Positions 6,351-14,309 of a DNA stretch of 15,295 nucleotides are shown here, piece by piece. The position numbers and the translations under genes were made by a program. Under the pieces are notes generated by a model. That model was not told where the DNA came from and searched no databases. It worked only from the letters and a program-made list of their open reading frames with translations. Numbering within the stretch: position 1 is the stretch's first letter; every line of letters begins with the position of its first letter. This stretch comes from Alphaproteobacteria bacterium. Its GTDB lineage: Bacteria > Pseudomonadota > Alphaproteobacteria > Bin95. The stretch is taken from contig JAJECF010000226.1 in the NCBI GenBank assembly GCA_022822125.1, positions 1 through 15,295 on the forward strand, written 5' to 3'.

Positions 6351-6508
6351 GTCGGAGAATCTAAATAGCGGCGGAGAGGCTCGCCTGTTAGCGTGGGCAG
6401 CCGCCTGAGAAGCGATAAACGCGGCCAGAATCGTGTTTCGCGGGGGCAGAACCCCTCCTCTCCGCCACTCGCGTATTTATAGGGGGGTCGGGTGCGGGGG
6501 CAAGCGCG
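6351..6508 (+). repeat. tRNA-array repeat unit 2 (shared leader and trailer)
   Basis: GTCGGAGAATCTAAATA is repeated exactly at 6351-6367. TATTTATAGG recurs at 6474-6483, and a GGTCGG-type stretch plus GCGGGGGCAAGCGCG at 6494-6508. Only the enclosed structured gene differs from unit 1. After 6508 the sequence starts GGGTCGATTG, which may be a decayed third unit leader, and homology to the acyl-CoA ligase begins at about 6530. Confidence 0.75.
6373..6467 (+). tRNA. Degenerate class II tRNA-like gene, Leu(GAG)-like, with encoded CCA
   Basis: The acceptor stem GGAGAGG (6373-6379) pairs perfectly with CCTCTCC (6457-6463), followed by G and CCA (6465-6467). GCC/GGC form a D stem, and the anticodon-type loop CTGAGAA has GAG at 6407-6409. 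A long variable-arm hairpin is AAACGCG/CGTGTTT. Departures from a working tRNA are three linker bases before the D stem, a C-A mismatch and a G-U pair in the anticodon stem, and a T arm GGGGG/CCCCT with only a five-base loop (CAGAA) lacking the TTC sequence. It could be a decayed tRNA-Leu, an unusual mobile-element tRNA, or a tRNA mimic. The leader GGC (6370-6372) is complementary to the discriminator and CC. Confidence 0.5.
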
Positions 6509-7334
6509 GGGTCGATTGTTACTTTCGTATATAAACCCCTTCCTGTTCAACACACCGCCCGCGCCCCGCGACCGCGACCATCGCCTGCGCGTGACGCTGG
6601 CGGTGCCCATCGGCCCCTGGGGCGCCGAGTTCGAGGCCCGCTTCGGACTGCGCATCCTCCAGGGCTTCGGGATGACGGAATGCGGCATGCCGTTCTGGTG
6701 CCGGCTGTCGGAGCCGGTGGAGCCGGGTTGCGCCGGATATATCTCGGAGCAGTGGTTCGAGGCCTTCGTCGCGGACCCCGAGACCGACATGCCGCTGCCG
6801 GCGGGCGAGGTCGGCGAGCTGCTGGTCCGCCCGAAAATGCCCGGCTGCTTCTTCACCGGCTACTACCGGATGCCGGAGCGCACCGTCGAGGCGTGGCGCA
6901 ATTTCTGGTTTCACACAGGCGACGCCGCGCGCTTCGACGAGCGCGGCCGGCTCCATTATGTGGACCGTATCAAGGACTGCATCCGCCGGCGCGGCGAGAA
7001 CATTTCCGCCTTCGAGGTCGAGCAGGTGCTGAACGCGCATCCCGATATCGCCGAAAGCGCGGTGGTCGGCGTCAAGGTCGCGGGCGCGGGCGGCGAAGAG
7101 GAGGTGCTGGCGCTGCTGCTGGCGGAGAACGGCGCGCGGCCGGAGCCCTGGAACCTGCTGGACTGGTGCGTGCCGCGCATGCCGCGCTACGCCGTGCCGC
7201 GCTTCGTGGATTTCGTCGGCGGTTTCGAGAAGACGGCATCCGGCAAGCTCCGCAAGGGCGAGCTCCGCGACGCCGGCCTGCCGCCCGGCGCCTGGGACCG
7301 GGAAGAAGCCGGCTATACCATCGCGCGGCATTGA
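6492..7334 (+). CDS. 5'-truncated acyl-CoA synthetase (AMP-binding family, CaiC-like), C-terminal half only
   Basis: The remaining protein has up to 280 residues. Clear ANL-superfamily motifs are the adenine/AMP motif LQGFGMTECG, the GELLVRP and GYYRMPERT region, the hinge block FWFHTGDAARFDERGRLHYVDRIKD, the RRGENISAFEVEQVL motif, and the C-terminal catalytic lysine block KTASGKLRKGELRD. The ATP-binding P-loop and the first 250 or so residues are missing. Homology seems to begin at FLFNTPPAPRDRDHRLRV (about 6530), while the upstream in-frame codons belong to the tRNA-unit trailer. Intact members ligate CoA to a carboxylic acid such as carnitine, crotonobetaine or a related acid; this fragment cannot form the adenylate. 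It is probably a pseudogene cut by recombination at about 6530. The motif sequence appears otherwise undamaged, so the event may be recent. Confidence 0.85.
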   Translation: MRGQARGRLLLSYINPFLFNTPPAPRDRDHRLRVTLAVPIGPWGAEFEARFGLRILQGFGMTECGMPFWCRLSEPVEPGCAGYISEQWFEAFVADPETDMPLPAGEVGELLVRPKMPGCFFTGYYRMPERTVEAWRNFWFHTGDAARFDERGRLHYVDRIKDCIRRRGENISAFEVEQVLNAHPDIAESAVVGVKVAGAGGEEEVLALLLAENGARPEPWNLLDWCVPRMPRYAVPRFVDFVGGFEKTASGKLRKGELRDAGLPPGAWDREEAGYTIARH

Positions 7335-7575
7335 GTAGGTCGGGGAGGCTAGGATGGCCGAGGACTTGATCGACAGGAATCCGGACATTCTCGGAGGCAC
7401 GCCCGTATTCTCCGGCACCAGGGTCCCCGTACGCATCCTGATGGAGAATCTGGAAGCGGGCGACAGTCTGGACGAATTCCTGGAGGATTTCCCGAGCGTG
7501 TCGCGGCAGCAGGCGATTGCCGTGCTGGAGCAAGCCGGCTACAGCATCGCTCGGCATTGACGCCATCCGGGGAGG
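7306..7575. repeat. Imperfect direct repeat bracketing the DUF433 gene
   Basis: Bases 7306-7334 (the last codons and stop of the ligase) and 7532-7560 (the last codons and stop of DUF433) match at 26 of 29 positions. Both encode AGY(T/S)IARH and stop. After seven bases in one copy and seven in the other, both continue CGGGGAGG (7341-7348 and 7568-7575), which acts as the ribosome-binding region for the next gene. The copies are 226 bases apart and enclose the DUF433 gene. Confidence 0.85.
7354..7560 (+). CDS. DUF433 antitoxin-like protein, orphan
   Basis: The protein has 68 residues. The DUF433 signature is plain: NPDILGGTPVFSGTRVPVRIL, then the helical ENLEAGDSLDEFLEDFPSVS and QAIAVLEQA. 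DUF433 proteins are winged-helix/HTH-type antitoxins that usually precede a PIN-like DUF5615 nuclease gene. No such toxin is present; the next gene is a GMC oxidoreductase. The last residues (AGYSIARH) are not the usual DUF433 ending; they copy the end of the acyl-CoA ligase upstream. The start ATG follows GGGGAGG at seven to eight bases. The fold should be intact despite the swapped tail. It may be a stranded antitoxin or a DNA-binding regulator. Confidence 0.85.
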   Translation: MAEDLIDRNPDILGGTPVFSGTRVPVRILMENLEAGDSLDEFLEDFPSVSRQQAIAVLEQAGYSIARH

Positions 7576-7585
7576 GTTGAGAACC

Positions 7586-9178
7586 ATGCAAGCCGATTAC
7601 GTGATCGTCGGGGCCGGGTCGGCCGGGTGCGTGCTTGCGGAGCGGTTGAGCGCGGGCGGGGCGGAGGTCGTGCTGCTGGAGGCGGGCGGCAAGGACACGA
7701 ACCCGCTGATCCACGTGCCGGCGGGCGTGCTGAAGCTCATTACGCACCCGGTCGTCAACTGGAACTACTACACAGAGCCCGACGAGAAGACCGGCGGGCG
7801 CGCGCTGCACTGCCCGCGCGGCAAGGTGCTGGGCGGATCGTCCTCGATCAACGGCATGCTGTTCATCCGCGGCAATGCCGCCGATTACGACAACTGGGCG
7901 CAAATGGGCGCGCGCGGCTGGTCCTATGACGACGTGAAGCAGCACTTCAAGAGCATCGAGCGCTACGGGCCGGGCGACCCCGGCGAGCGCGGCAAGTCGG
8001 GTCCGATCCTGGTCGAGGACTACCGGACGGTCCTGCCGCTCACCCACCGCTTCGTGGAGGCGGCGCAGCAGGCGGGCCACCCCTTTGCGCGGGACCTGAG
8101 CGGCCGGCCGCCGGCGGAGGGCGTCGGCTATTCGCAGATGTCGCGCAACGGGCGCTTCCGCGGCTCGACGGCCCGCACCTTCCTCAGCAATGCGCGCGGG
8201 CGGAAGAATCTGCGCATCGAGACGGACGCCTACGCAACCGGGCTCACCTTCGACGGCAAGCGCTGCACGGGCGTCGCCTTCCGGCAGCGCGGCAGGGACC
8301 GGCAGGCGATGGCCGCGCGCGAGGTGATCGTTTCCGGCGGCGCCGTCAACTCGCCGCATCTGCTTCACATATCGGGCGTCGGCCCGGCCGAACGGCTGAG
8401 GGAAATCGGCATCGAGGTTCGCCACGACCTGCCGGGCGTCGGCATGAACTATTCGGACCACTACACCGTGCGCATTTCCCACCGGGTGCGCGGCCAGCAG
8501 TCGATCAACCAGCTCGCACGCGGCTGGCGGCTGGCGCGCGAGATGGCGCGCTTCGCGCTCTTCGGGAACGGCGCGCTCACCTTTGGCGTCTCCAGCGCGC
8601 AGTGTTACACGCACTCGCGGGAGGGGCTCGCCTCGCCGGATATCCAGCTCCTGTTCACGCCGGCGAGCTTCGACGACGACAATTTCGGCCGCCTGGAGCA
8701 GGAGGCCGGCATGTCGGTGGCGATCTCGATCGCGCGGCCGTCCTCGCGCGGCGAGATCGTGGCCGTGTCGGCGGACCCCTTCGAGCGGCCGGCGATCCGC
8801 CCCAACTTCCTCGACGACCCGGACGACATGCGCGTCGCGCTGGAAGGCATCCGCCAGGCGCGCGAGATTCTCGCCCAGCCGGCCTTCGCCGGCATCACCC
8901 AGGGCGAGGTCTCGCCGGGTCCGGAGGTGGACGGCAGGGAGGCGCTGGAGGACTTCGTGCGCCGGACCGGGCGGACGATCTACCATATGGTCGGCACCTG
9001 CCGCATGGGCGAGGACCCGATGGCGGTGGTCGATTCGCGCCTGCGCGTGCGCGGGCTGGAAGGGCTCCGGGTGATCGACGCCTCGGTCATGCCCGCCGTC
9101 ACCACCGCCAACACCAACGCCCCCACCATCATGATCGCGGAGAAAGGCGCCGGCATGATCCTGGAGGACAATGCGTAG
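7586..9178 (+). CDS. GMC oxidoreductase, choline dehydrogenase-like
   Basis: The protein has 530 residues, a full family length. The FAD-binding Rossmann motif [16 protein letters not shown] is at about 6-21. The first GMC signature [15 protein letters not shown] lies near 85-100 and the second signature [17 protein letters not shown] near 250. The C-terminal catalytic block has H467 ([10 protein letters not shown]) and N511 (TTANTNAPT), corresponding to the His/Asn pair of choline oxidase-type enzymes, followed by [10 protein letters not shown]. It oxidises a primary alcohol with FAD; choline or another alcohol is possible and the substrate is not readable. ATG 7586 is chosen for GGGGAGGG upstream and because the FAD motif follows at once. 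It is 25 bases after DUF433. The neighbouring ligase remnant, monooxygenase and exporter suggest a catabolic locus. Confidence 0.93.
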   Translation: MQADYVIVGAGSAGCVLAERLSAGGAEVVLLEAGGKDTNPLIHVPAGVLKLITHPVVNWNYYTEPDEKTGGRALHCPRGKVLGGSSSINGMLFIRGNAADYDNWAQMGARGWSYDDVKQHFKSIERYGPGDPGERGKSGPILVEDYRTVLPLTHRFVEAAQQAGHPFARDLSGRPPAEGVGYSQMSRNGRFRGSTARTFLSNARGRKNLRIETDAYATGLTFDGKRCTGVAFRQRGRDRQAMAAREVIVSGGAVNSPHLLHISGVGPAERLREIGIEVRHDLPGVGMNYSDHYTVRISHRVRGQQSINQLARGWRLAREMARFALFGNGALTFGVSSAQCYTHSREGLASPDIQLLFTPASFDDDNFGRLEQEAGMSVAISIARPSSRGEIVAVSADPFERPAIRPNFLDDPDDMRVALEGIRQAREILAQPAFAGITQGEVSPGPEVDGREALEDFVRRTGRTIYHMVGTCRMGEDPMAVVDSRLRVRGLEGLRVIDASVMPAVTTANTNAPTIMIAEKGAGMILEDNA

Positions 9179-9184
9179 GGCGGG

Positions 9185-10537
9185 TTACGTTCCGCCCGGC
9201 GGTCCGGCGCCCCGGTCGGCCGCGAAGGCCAGCGCCAGGGCGGCCAGGACCGGAACCGCGGCGGCGCCGAGGAAGACGGCGGCGAAGGCGTAGAGGAAGC
9301 CGCCGCCGATTGTGTTGAAAGCAAGCATCAGGCCCGTCGCGCCCAGCACGACGCCGAGCGTGCGCGTCATCATCACCAGGCTGCCGGCGACGCCCCGGTC
9401 CGCCATCGGCAGGCTGGCGCTCGCGACCTCCAGATAGGCGACCTGGAAAATGCCGAGCCCCGCGCCGTGCAGCAGCAAAGCGCCCGCCACGAACGCCATG
9501 CCGGGCGCCGCGCCCCAGAGACCGATGCCCGCGAGCCCGCCCGCGACCGCCAGCGCGCCCGCCGCCGCGATCGTCCTGCCGTCGCGGCGCTGGACCCAGC
9601 GACCGGCGAGCGGCGAGGCCAGCGCCATGCCGAGTGGCGAGAGGGCGAGCAGCGCGCCGGCCGTCAGCACGTCCAGCCCGGCCACCCGGTCGAGCCAGAA
9701 GGGCACGAGCAGCATTACCGCGAAGCCGACGAGATTGACCGCGATATTGCTCGCAGCCGGAATGGAGAAACCCGCCCGGCGGAAGGGCGCAAGCCGGATG
9801 ATCGGCGAAGGGTGGCTGCGAAGCGCGAACCGGGCGCCGGCAATAAACGCCGCCAGCAGCAGCGCGAAGCCGAACCAGCCGCCGCTCGCCGCCCGGTTGA
9901 TGCCGAGCAGCAGGCAGCCGACGGCGAGGACCAGCAGGGCGGCGCCGACCGCATCGAAGCGGGGCGCGCCGCCGCCGCCGGCAATAGCGGGCGGCGCACG
10001 AAACAGCAGCAGCGCCGCGAGCGCGATCGGCGCGCGGAACCAGAATACGCCGGCCCAGCCCATCGCATCCACCAGCAGGCCGCCGAGAGAGGGGCCGACG
10101 GCGCCGCCGAGCGCGAACAGCAGCGTATAGGCGCCGAGCACCCGCGCGCGGGACGATTCCGGGAAATAGGCCGTCGCCAGCGCCGGGCCGACCGCGAGCA
10201 CCATCGCCGTGCCGACGCCCTGGGCCACGCGGGCGGCGAGCAGAATCTCGAAGGCGGGCGAGAGTGCGCAGGCGATGAAGGCCGCGACGCTCCACGCCAG
10301 CCCGATGCGGAACAGCCGCGCATGGCCGAACAGGTCGCCGAGGCGCCCGCAGACCAGCATCAGGCTCGCATAGGTCAGCACATAGCAGATCACGACCCAC
10401 TGGATGTCGCCGAGCTCGATGCCGAGGCTGCGGACGATATCGGGAAAGGCGATATTGACGGCCGTGTCGAGCGAGCCGATGGCCGTGCCCAGCCCGACGA
10501 CGACGACGCCCGCCGCCGCCCGCCTGCCGCTCTTCAT
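9185..10537 (-). CDS. MFS transporter, DHA2 (EmrB/QacA) drug:H+ antiporter type
   Basis: The protein has 450 residues and is hydrophobic throughout. Motif D1 ([12 protein letters not shown], 23-34) and motif A ([16 protein letters not shown], 64-79) are typical of 14-helix DHA2 exporters. Motif C lies in the fifth-helix region ([23 protein letters not shown]). Family members export drugs, dyes or metabolites by proton antiport at the inner membrane. A GGAGG lies a rather long 13 bases upstream of the start. It follows the flavin monooxygenase gene by 22 bases on the same strand and is likely co-transcribed with it. It converges on the GMC oxidoreductase gene with six bases between stops, leaving no room for a conventional terminator. 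The substrate is unknown. Confidence 0.92.
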   Translation of the reverse strand: MKSGRRAAAGVVVVGLGTAIGSLDTAVNIAFPDIVRSLGIELGDIQWVVICYVLTYASLMLVCGRLGDLFGHARLFRIGLAWSVAAFIACALSPAFEILLAARVAQGVGTAMVLAVGPALATAYFPESSRARVLGAYTLLFALGGAVGPSLGGLLVDAMGWAGVFWFRAPIALAALLLFRAPPAIAGGGGAPRFDAVGAALLVLAVGCLLLGINRAASGGWFGFALLLAAFIAGARFALRSHPSPIIRLAPFRRAGFSIPAASNIAVNLVGFAVMLLVPFWLDRVAGLDVLTAGALLALSPLGMALASPLAGRWVQRRDGRTIAAAGALAVAGGLAGIGLWGAAPGMAFVAGALLLHGAGLGIFQVAYLEVASASLPMADRGVAGSLVMMTRTLGVVLGATGLMLAFNTIGGGFLYAFAAVFLGAAAVPVLAALALAFAADRGAGPPGGT

Positions 10538-10559
10538 GGCGTTGCGTTTCCCTCCGGGC

Positions 10560-11645
10560 CTACCGGAACTTCGGCATGATGTCTTCGGCGAACCGGCGGA
10601 AATTGCGCCGGTCCACGGCCTTGGGCGGCAGCAGCACGATCTCCCGGCAGCCGGCGGCCTCCATCGCCCTTATGCGCTCGACGATCAGGTCCGGCTCGCC
10701 GACCAGCCCGCCGGTGGCCTGCACCGTGGCCGGCGTGACGAAGCGGTGCTCCGCCTCCGGCAGATAGGAGCAGTGGCCCTGATGCACGCGAAGATGCATC
10801 CGATCGTCCGGGATGCCGAGGTCCTTCAGGAAGCGGTTATAGAGCTCCCAGTCGTCGCGGGCGTAATCGGGGATGAACTCGTCATGGCCGACGATGCGCG
10901 CATGCTCCCACCAGTAATGCAGCGTCGCGCCCACCTGCGCGCCGACCTCCTCGACGATATGCGGGTCGCTCACCTTCTCGCCCGGCTTCATGGCGCAGTA
11001 GAAGGTGAGCGTCGAGGCGTGGAAATCCTCCGGCAGCGCGCGGCCCGCCTTTTCGGCGCCCGCCTTCACCCGGTCGAGATTGCGCGCCATGACGCCCAAT
11101 GGCTCCGCGCCCGCACAGATGCGCCCGTCGCCGAGCTCGCCCGCGATCTCCAGTGCCCTCGGCCCGTTGGCGGCGACATGGATCGGCACCGGCGGCTCGA
11201 AGCCGATAAAGCCCATCTCCCGGTTCTGGAAGCGGATCGGGCGGGTTACGCCGTCATGCGTGAACTCGACCTCCTCTCCGTGGAGGAGCCCGCGCACCAC
11301 GCGCAGATACTCCCGGAAGGCGCGGGGCTTCATCGGGGGATGGCCCATGATGCGCATGGCGGTGTGGCCGGTGCCGATGCCGAGGAAGGCGCGGCCGGGC
11401 GCGAGCCGGTTGATCGAGGCGATGGAATGCGCCGTGACCGGGGCGAGCCGCGTGCCGGGAATGGCGACGCCGGTGCCGAGCCGGATGCGCGATGTATTGG
11501 CGGCCGCCAGCGCCAGCACGGCATAGCAGTCCGACCAGATCATCTGGCTGTCCGGCGCCCAGCCGGAATCGTAGCCGAGCTCCTCGGCGAGCTGCAGCGT
11601 CCGCCACTCGTCGATCTTGGTGTTGACCATCGCGCCGAACTGCAT
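10560..11645 (-). CDS. Luciferase-like (LLM class) flavin-dependent oxidoreductase
   Basis: The protein has 361 residues. The bacterial-luciferase-like TIM-barrel pattern is visible: an N-terminal strand and helix (QLAEELGYDSGWAPDSQM), IRLGTGVAIPGTRLAPVTAH, ASINRLAPGRAFLGIGTG, REYLRVVRGLLHGEEVEF and the later PVPIHVAANGPRALEIAGELGDG phosphate-binding region. Such enzymes use reduced FMN or F420 to hydroxylate or oxidise substrates, including alkanesulfonates, pollutants and antibiotics; cofactor and substrate cannot be decided here. The start ATG has AAGGAA at seven bases. It is the first gene of a two-gene unit with the MFS exporter and is divergent from the YbdK-type gene. Confidence 0.9.
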   Translation of the reverse strand: MQFGAMVNTKIDEWRTLQLAEELGYDSGWAPDSQMIWSDCYAVLALAAANTSRIRLGTGVAIPGTRLAPVTAHSIASINRLAPGRAFLGIGTGHTAMRIMGHPPMKPRAFREYLRVVRGLLHGEEVEFTHDGVTRPIRFQNREMGFIGFEPPVPIHVAANGPRALEIAGELGDGRICAGAEPLGVMARNLDRVKAGAEKAGRALPEDFHASTLTFYCAMKPGEKVSDPHIVEEVGAQVGATLHYWWEHARIVGHDEFIPDYARDDWELYNRFLKDLGIPDDRMHLRVHQGHCSYLPEAEHRFVTPATVQATGGLVGEPDLIVERIRAMEAAGCREIVLLPPKAVDRRNFRRFAEDIMPKFR

Positions 11646-11674
11646 GAGGCGTTTCCTTCCGTCACAAGCCCCGG

Positions 11675-11680
11675 ACTATA
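11675..11680 (-). promoter_or_regulatory. Possible -10 box for the monooxygenase-exporter unit
   Basis: On the minus strand TATAGT lies 30 bases upstream of the monooxygenase ATG, within the 148-base divergent gap. No convincing -35 box is seen at the right distance. I see no clear plus-strand promoter for the YbdK-type gene in the same gap. Confidence 0.25.
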
Positions 11681-11793
11681 GCGCCGCTCCGGCAAAGCGG
11701 TGAGGAGGGACTTGCACGCTGGACGACCGCTGTCCTCGCATGCTTTACGGACATGCGGCGCGACGAAGGATTCCACCGCGGAGGGACCCACCC

Positions 11794-12933
11794 ATGACGA
11801 TAGCCGAACCGGCCTTCACGCTGGGCGTCGAGGAGGAGTATCTGCTGGTCGATCCGGAAACGGGCGAGCTGGCATCCAATCCACCCGAGGGCCTGATCGA
11901 CGAGTGCGTCAGCGCGCTGGGCGAGCAGGTCACCAACGAGTTCCTCCAGGCCCAGGTGGAGATTGGCACGAAAGTCTGCGCCGATATCGGCGAGGTGCGG
12001 CGGGAATTGCGCCGGCTCAGGAGCGGCGTCGCGCGGGCCTGCGCCAATCACGGCCTCGCCCCGGTCGCGGCCTCGACGCACCCTTTCGGCGACTGGCGCC
12101 AGCAGGACTATGTCCACAAGGAGCGTTACGAGGGCCTCGCCCACGACATGCAGGCCGTGGCCTATCGCCTGCTCATCTGCGGCATGCATGTCCATGTCGG
12201 CATAGAGGACGAGGAGTTGCGGATCGACCTGATGAACCAGGCCCGCTACTTCCTGCCGCATCTGCTTTGCCTGACGACCTCCTCGCCCTTCTGGCAGGGG
12301 CAGGATACGGGGCTCGCCTCCTACCGGCTGACGGTGTTCGACGCCCTGCCGCGCACCGGCCTGCCGGAGCCGCTGGCGAGCTGGAGCGAATATCAGCGCA
12401 TGGTCGCGCAGATGACGAGCTCGGGCCTGCTGGAGGACGGCTCCAAGATCTGGTGGGACCTGCGCCCGAGCTCGCGCTTCCCGACGCTGGAGATGCGCAT
12501 TTGCGATGTCTGTCCGGACCTGGAGGACGCGCTCGCCGCGGCGGCGCTCTTCCAGTGCATCCTGCGCATGCTCTACCGCCTGCGCCTCTCCAACCAGCGC
12601 TGGCGCGACTACCCCAATATGCTGATCCAGGAAAACCGCTGGCTGGCGCAGCGCTATGGCAGCCGCAGCCGGCTGGTGGATTTCGGCAAGCGCGCGCTCG
12701 TGCCCTTCGCGGAGCTGATCGACGAGGTGCTGGAGCTTGTGCGCGAGGATGCCGACGCGCTCGGCTGCGCGGCGGAGGTGGAGCGCGCCCGGTCGATCGC
12801 AATGCGGGGCGCCTCGGCGGAGCGCCAGCGAACCGTCTATGAAGCCGCCGGCGGCGACAGCGACCGCGACGAGGCGCTCCGCGCGGTCGTCCGCGACCTG
12901 GCGGCCCGGACCGTGAGCGGCCTCGACGGATAG
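11794..12933 (+). CDS. ybdK: Carboxylate-amine ligase, YbdK family (GCS2, glutamate-cysteine ligase type 2)
   Basis: The protein has 379 residues, the usual length. Family hallmarks are [19 protein letters not shown] at 8-26 (the metal-binding Glu cluster), [14 protein letters not shown] at 49-62, STHPFGDW at 94-101, GMHVHVGI at 130-137 and [19 protein letters not shown] in the second half. GCS2/YbdK enzymes are ATP-grasp-like ligases joining a carboxylate to an amine; E. coli YbdK has weak gamma-glutamylcysteine ligase activity and its physiological role is unclear. ATG 11794 is chosen over 11740 because the conserved N-terminus follows directly and GGAGGG lies about nine bases upstream. A DUF3179 gene follows after 61 bases on the same strand and may be co-transcribed. 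Confidence 0.92.
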   Translation: MTIAEPAFTLGVEEEYLLVDPETGELASNPPEGLIDECVSALGEQVTNEFLQAQVEIGTKVCADIGEVRRELRRLRSGVARACANHGLAPVAASTHPFGDWRQQDYVHKERYEGLAHDMQAVAYRLLICGMHVHVGIEDEELRIDLMNQARYFLPHLLCLTTSSPFWQGQDTGLASYRLTVFDALPRTGLPEPLASWSEYQRMVAQMTSSGLLEDGSKIWWDLRPSSRFPTLEMRICDVCPDLEDALAAAALFQCILRMLYRLRLSNQRWRDYPNMLIQENRWLAQRYGSRSRLVDFGKRALVPFAELIDEVLELVREDADALGCAAEVERARSIAMRGASAERQRTVYEAAGGDSDRDEALRAVVRDLAARTVSGLDG

Positions 12934-12994
12934 CCTTGGCGCGCGGGGGCCGAGGGGCCATAGTCCGCCGCCGTCCCGCAAGGAGTCCGGTCCC

Positions 12995-14026
12995 ATGCGC
13001 ATTCTCGCCGGCCTTGTCCTGGCCGCCCTCGCCGCCATGCCCGCCCTCGCTGCCGATCCTGTCGAACACTGGCGCAAGGCCTGGCCCGACACGGATTTCA
13101 GCCGCCATTCCGTCCCCTTCGGGGAGATCGCCTCGGGCGGCGTGGCGCGCGACCAGATCCCGCCCATAGACGATCCCGTCTTCGTCTCCGTCGCCGAGGC
13201 GGAGAAACTGATCGCGCCGGCCGAGCCGGTGATCGCGCTCGAGGTCGGCGGCGAGCGGCGCGCCTATCCGCTGGCCATCCTGATCTGGCACGAGATCGTG
13301 AACGACACGGTCGCCGGCCGGCCCGTGGCGGTCACCTATTGCCCGCTCTGCGATGCGGCGCTGGTCTTCGACCGGCGGGTGGGCGGCCGGGTGCTGGATT
13401 TCGGCACGACGGGCCTGTTGCGCTTCTCGGACCTGGTGATGTGGGACCGGCAGACGGAAAGCTGGTGGCAGCAATTCCTGGGCGAGGCGATGGTGGGCGA
13501 ACTGACGGGCGAGCGGCTGGCCATGCTGCCCTCGCGCGTCGAGAGTTTCGGGCGCTTCGCCGCCCGGGCGCCGGACGGCCGGGTGCTGATGCCGAACGAC
13601 CCGGCCTTTCGCAGCTACGGCTCCAACCCCTATGCCGGATATGACGGCGCGCACTGGCCCTTCCTCTACCGGGGCGAATACAGGCTGGCGGCCGTGCCGC
13701 CGCTTGCGCGGGTGGCGATGGTCGGCAAGCGGGCCTGGACGGTGGAGCTGCTGAAGCAGGAGAAGCGCATCGAGGCGGACGGCCTGGTGCTGGAATGGAC
13801 GCCCGGCCAGAACTCCGCGCTCGACAAGGCGGTGATCGCCGAGGGCCGCGACATCGGCAATGTCACCGTGCGGCGGCGCAATGCGGAGGGGGAACTCGTC
13901 GACGCCATCCATGACGTCACCTTCGCCTTCGCCTTCCTCGCCTTCGTGCCGGACGGCGTCATCCACACCATCTGCGGCCCGCATGTGAAGCCGGAAACCC
14001 TGCCGGAGAACCTCGCCTGCGGGTAA
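12995..14026 (+). CDS. Secreted DUF3179-domain protein
   Basis: The protein has 343 residues. A Sec signal peptide (ILAGLVLAALAAMPALA) with cleavage near residue 19-20 leads to DPVEHWRKAWPDTDF. The DUF3179 core has the family hallmarks: RAYPLAILIWHEIVND, VTYCPLCDAALVFDR with C116 and C119 in a CxxC, DFGTTGLLRFSDLVMWDRQTESWWQQ and NPYAGYDG. The function of DUF3179 is not established; the conserved cysteines, histidines and periplasmic location would suit metal binding or redox, which is inference. GGAG lies nine to ten bases before the ATG. Position after ybdK suggests a shared transcript. GC and codon use match the neighbours. Confidence 0.92.
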   Translation: MRILAGLVLAALAAMPALAADPVEHWRKAWPDTDFSRHSVPFGEIASGGVARDQIPPIDDPVFVSVAEAEKLIAPAEPVIALEVGGERRAYPLAILIWHEIVNDTVAGRPVAVTYCPLCDAALVFDRRVGGRVLDFGTTGLLRFSDLVMWDRQTESWWQQFLGEAMVGELTGERLAMLPSRVESFGRFAARAPDGRVLMPNDPAFRSYGSNPYAGYDGAHWPFLYRGEYRLAAVPPLARVAMVGKRAWTVELLKQEKRIEADGLVLEWTPGQNSALDKAVIAEGRDIGNVTVRRRNAEGELVDAIHDVTFAFAFLAFVPDGVIHTICGPHVKPETLPENLACG

Positions 14027-14034
14027 GGGGCCGG

Positions 14035-14058
14035 GTCCCCCGCTTCCGGTGCGGGGAC
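14035..14058 (+). terminator. Possible terminator hairpin after the DUF3179 gene
   Basis: GTCCCCCGC at 14035-14043 pairs with GCGGGGAC at 14051-14058 across TTCCGGT, with one bulged base. It starts eight bases after the stop. No U-tract follows, so termination would be inefficient or Rho-assisted. Confidence 0.4.
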
Positions 14059-14114
14059 AGGCGCGGTCCAGGGCAGGCGGGCCCGTCTCCCGGCAGGCAG
14101 GACCCCGTCGCATG

Positions 14115-14134
14115 TGTCATGATATGTCATGATG
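14115..14134. repeat. Tandem 10-bp repeat TGTCATGAT(A/G), possible operator or iteron
   Basis: TGTCATGATA at 14115-14124 is followed directly by TGTCATGATG at 14125-14134; each holds the palindrome TCATGA. The ten-base spacing puts both on one face of the helix. An inverse TGTCAT (ATGACA at 14437-14442) lies just before the -10 box of the downstream genes. Ribbon-helix-helix proteins often bind such short repeats. Confidence 0.45.
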
Positions 14135-14297
14135 TGTAGCAAAAACTTTTTGGATTTTTTCTGCTCACACGACTGACATGGGTTGAGGTAGTCTCCCGTT
14201 TCTTTCCTTGTTATACAGTAGGTTATTATCCATGTCAAGCGGTTCCTGGCCGGATTGAGTGCCGTATAAGGGAAAGGGTGCTGATCGATAAAAGTTG

Positions 14298-14309
14298 CAC
14301 ACAGGTGTG
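14298..14309. repeat. Short inverted repeat CACAC-AG-GTGTG
   Basis: A five-base perfect inverted repeat with a two-base spacer lies in the AT-rich region. It could be a protein-binding site; it is short enough to occur by chance. Confidence 0.25.

Noticed and set aside
6351..6508. Structured unit 2 read as tmRNA
   Set aside because: No tag reading frame, and the structure fits a class II tRNA with a long variable arm much better.
6208..6508. Tandem units read as a CRISPR or integron attC array
   Set aside because: Only two units, spacers are tRNA-like, no cas or integrase gene is nearby and no attC core sites are seen.
7349..8986. 545-residue minus-strand frame
   Set aside because: Antisense shadow of the GMC oxidoreductase; Arg/Ala/Val-rich with no family motif.
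12173..14113. 646-residue minus-strand frame
   Set aside because: Antisense to the YbdK-type and DUF3179 genes, both of which carry clear family motifs.
14141..14160. A/T runs as an intrinsic terminator
   Set aside because: No GC-rich stem directly precedes the T run, so it does not form a standard terminator.
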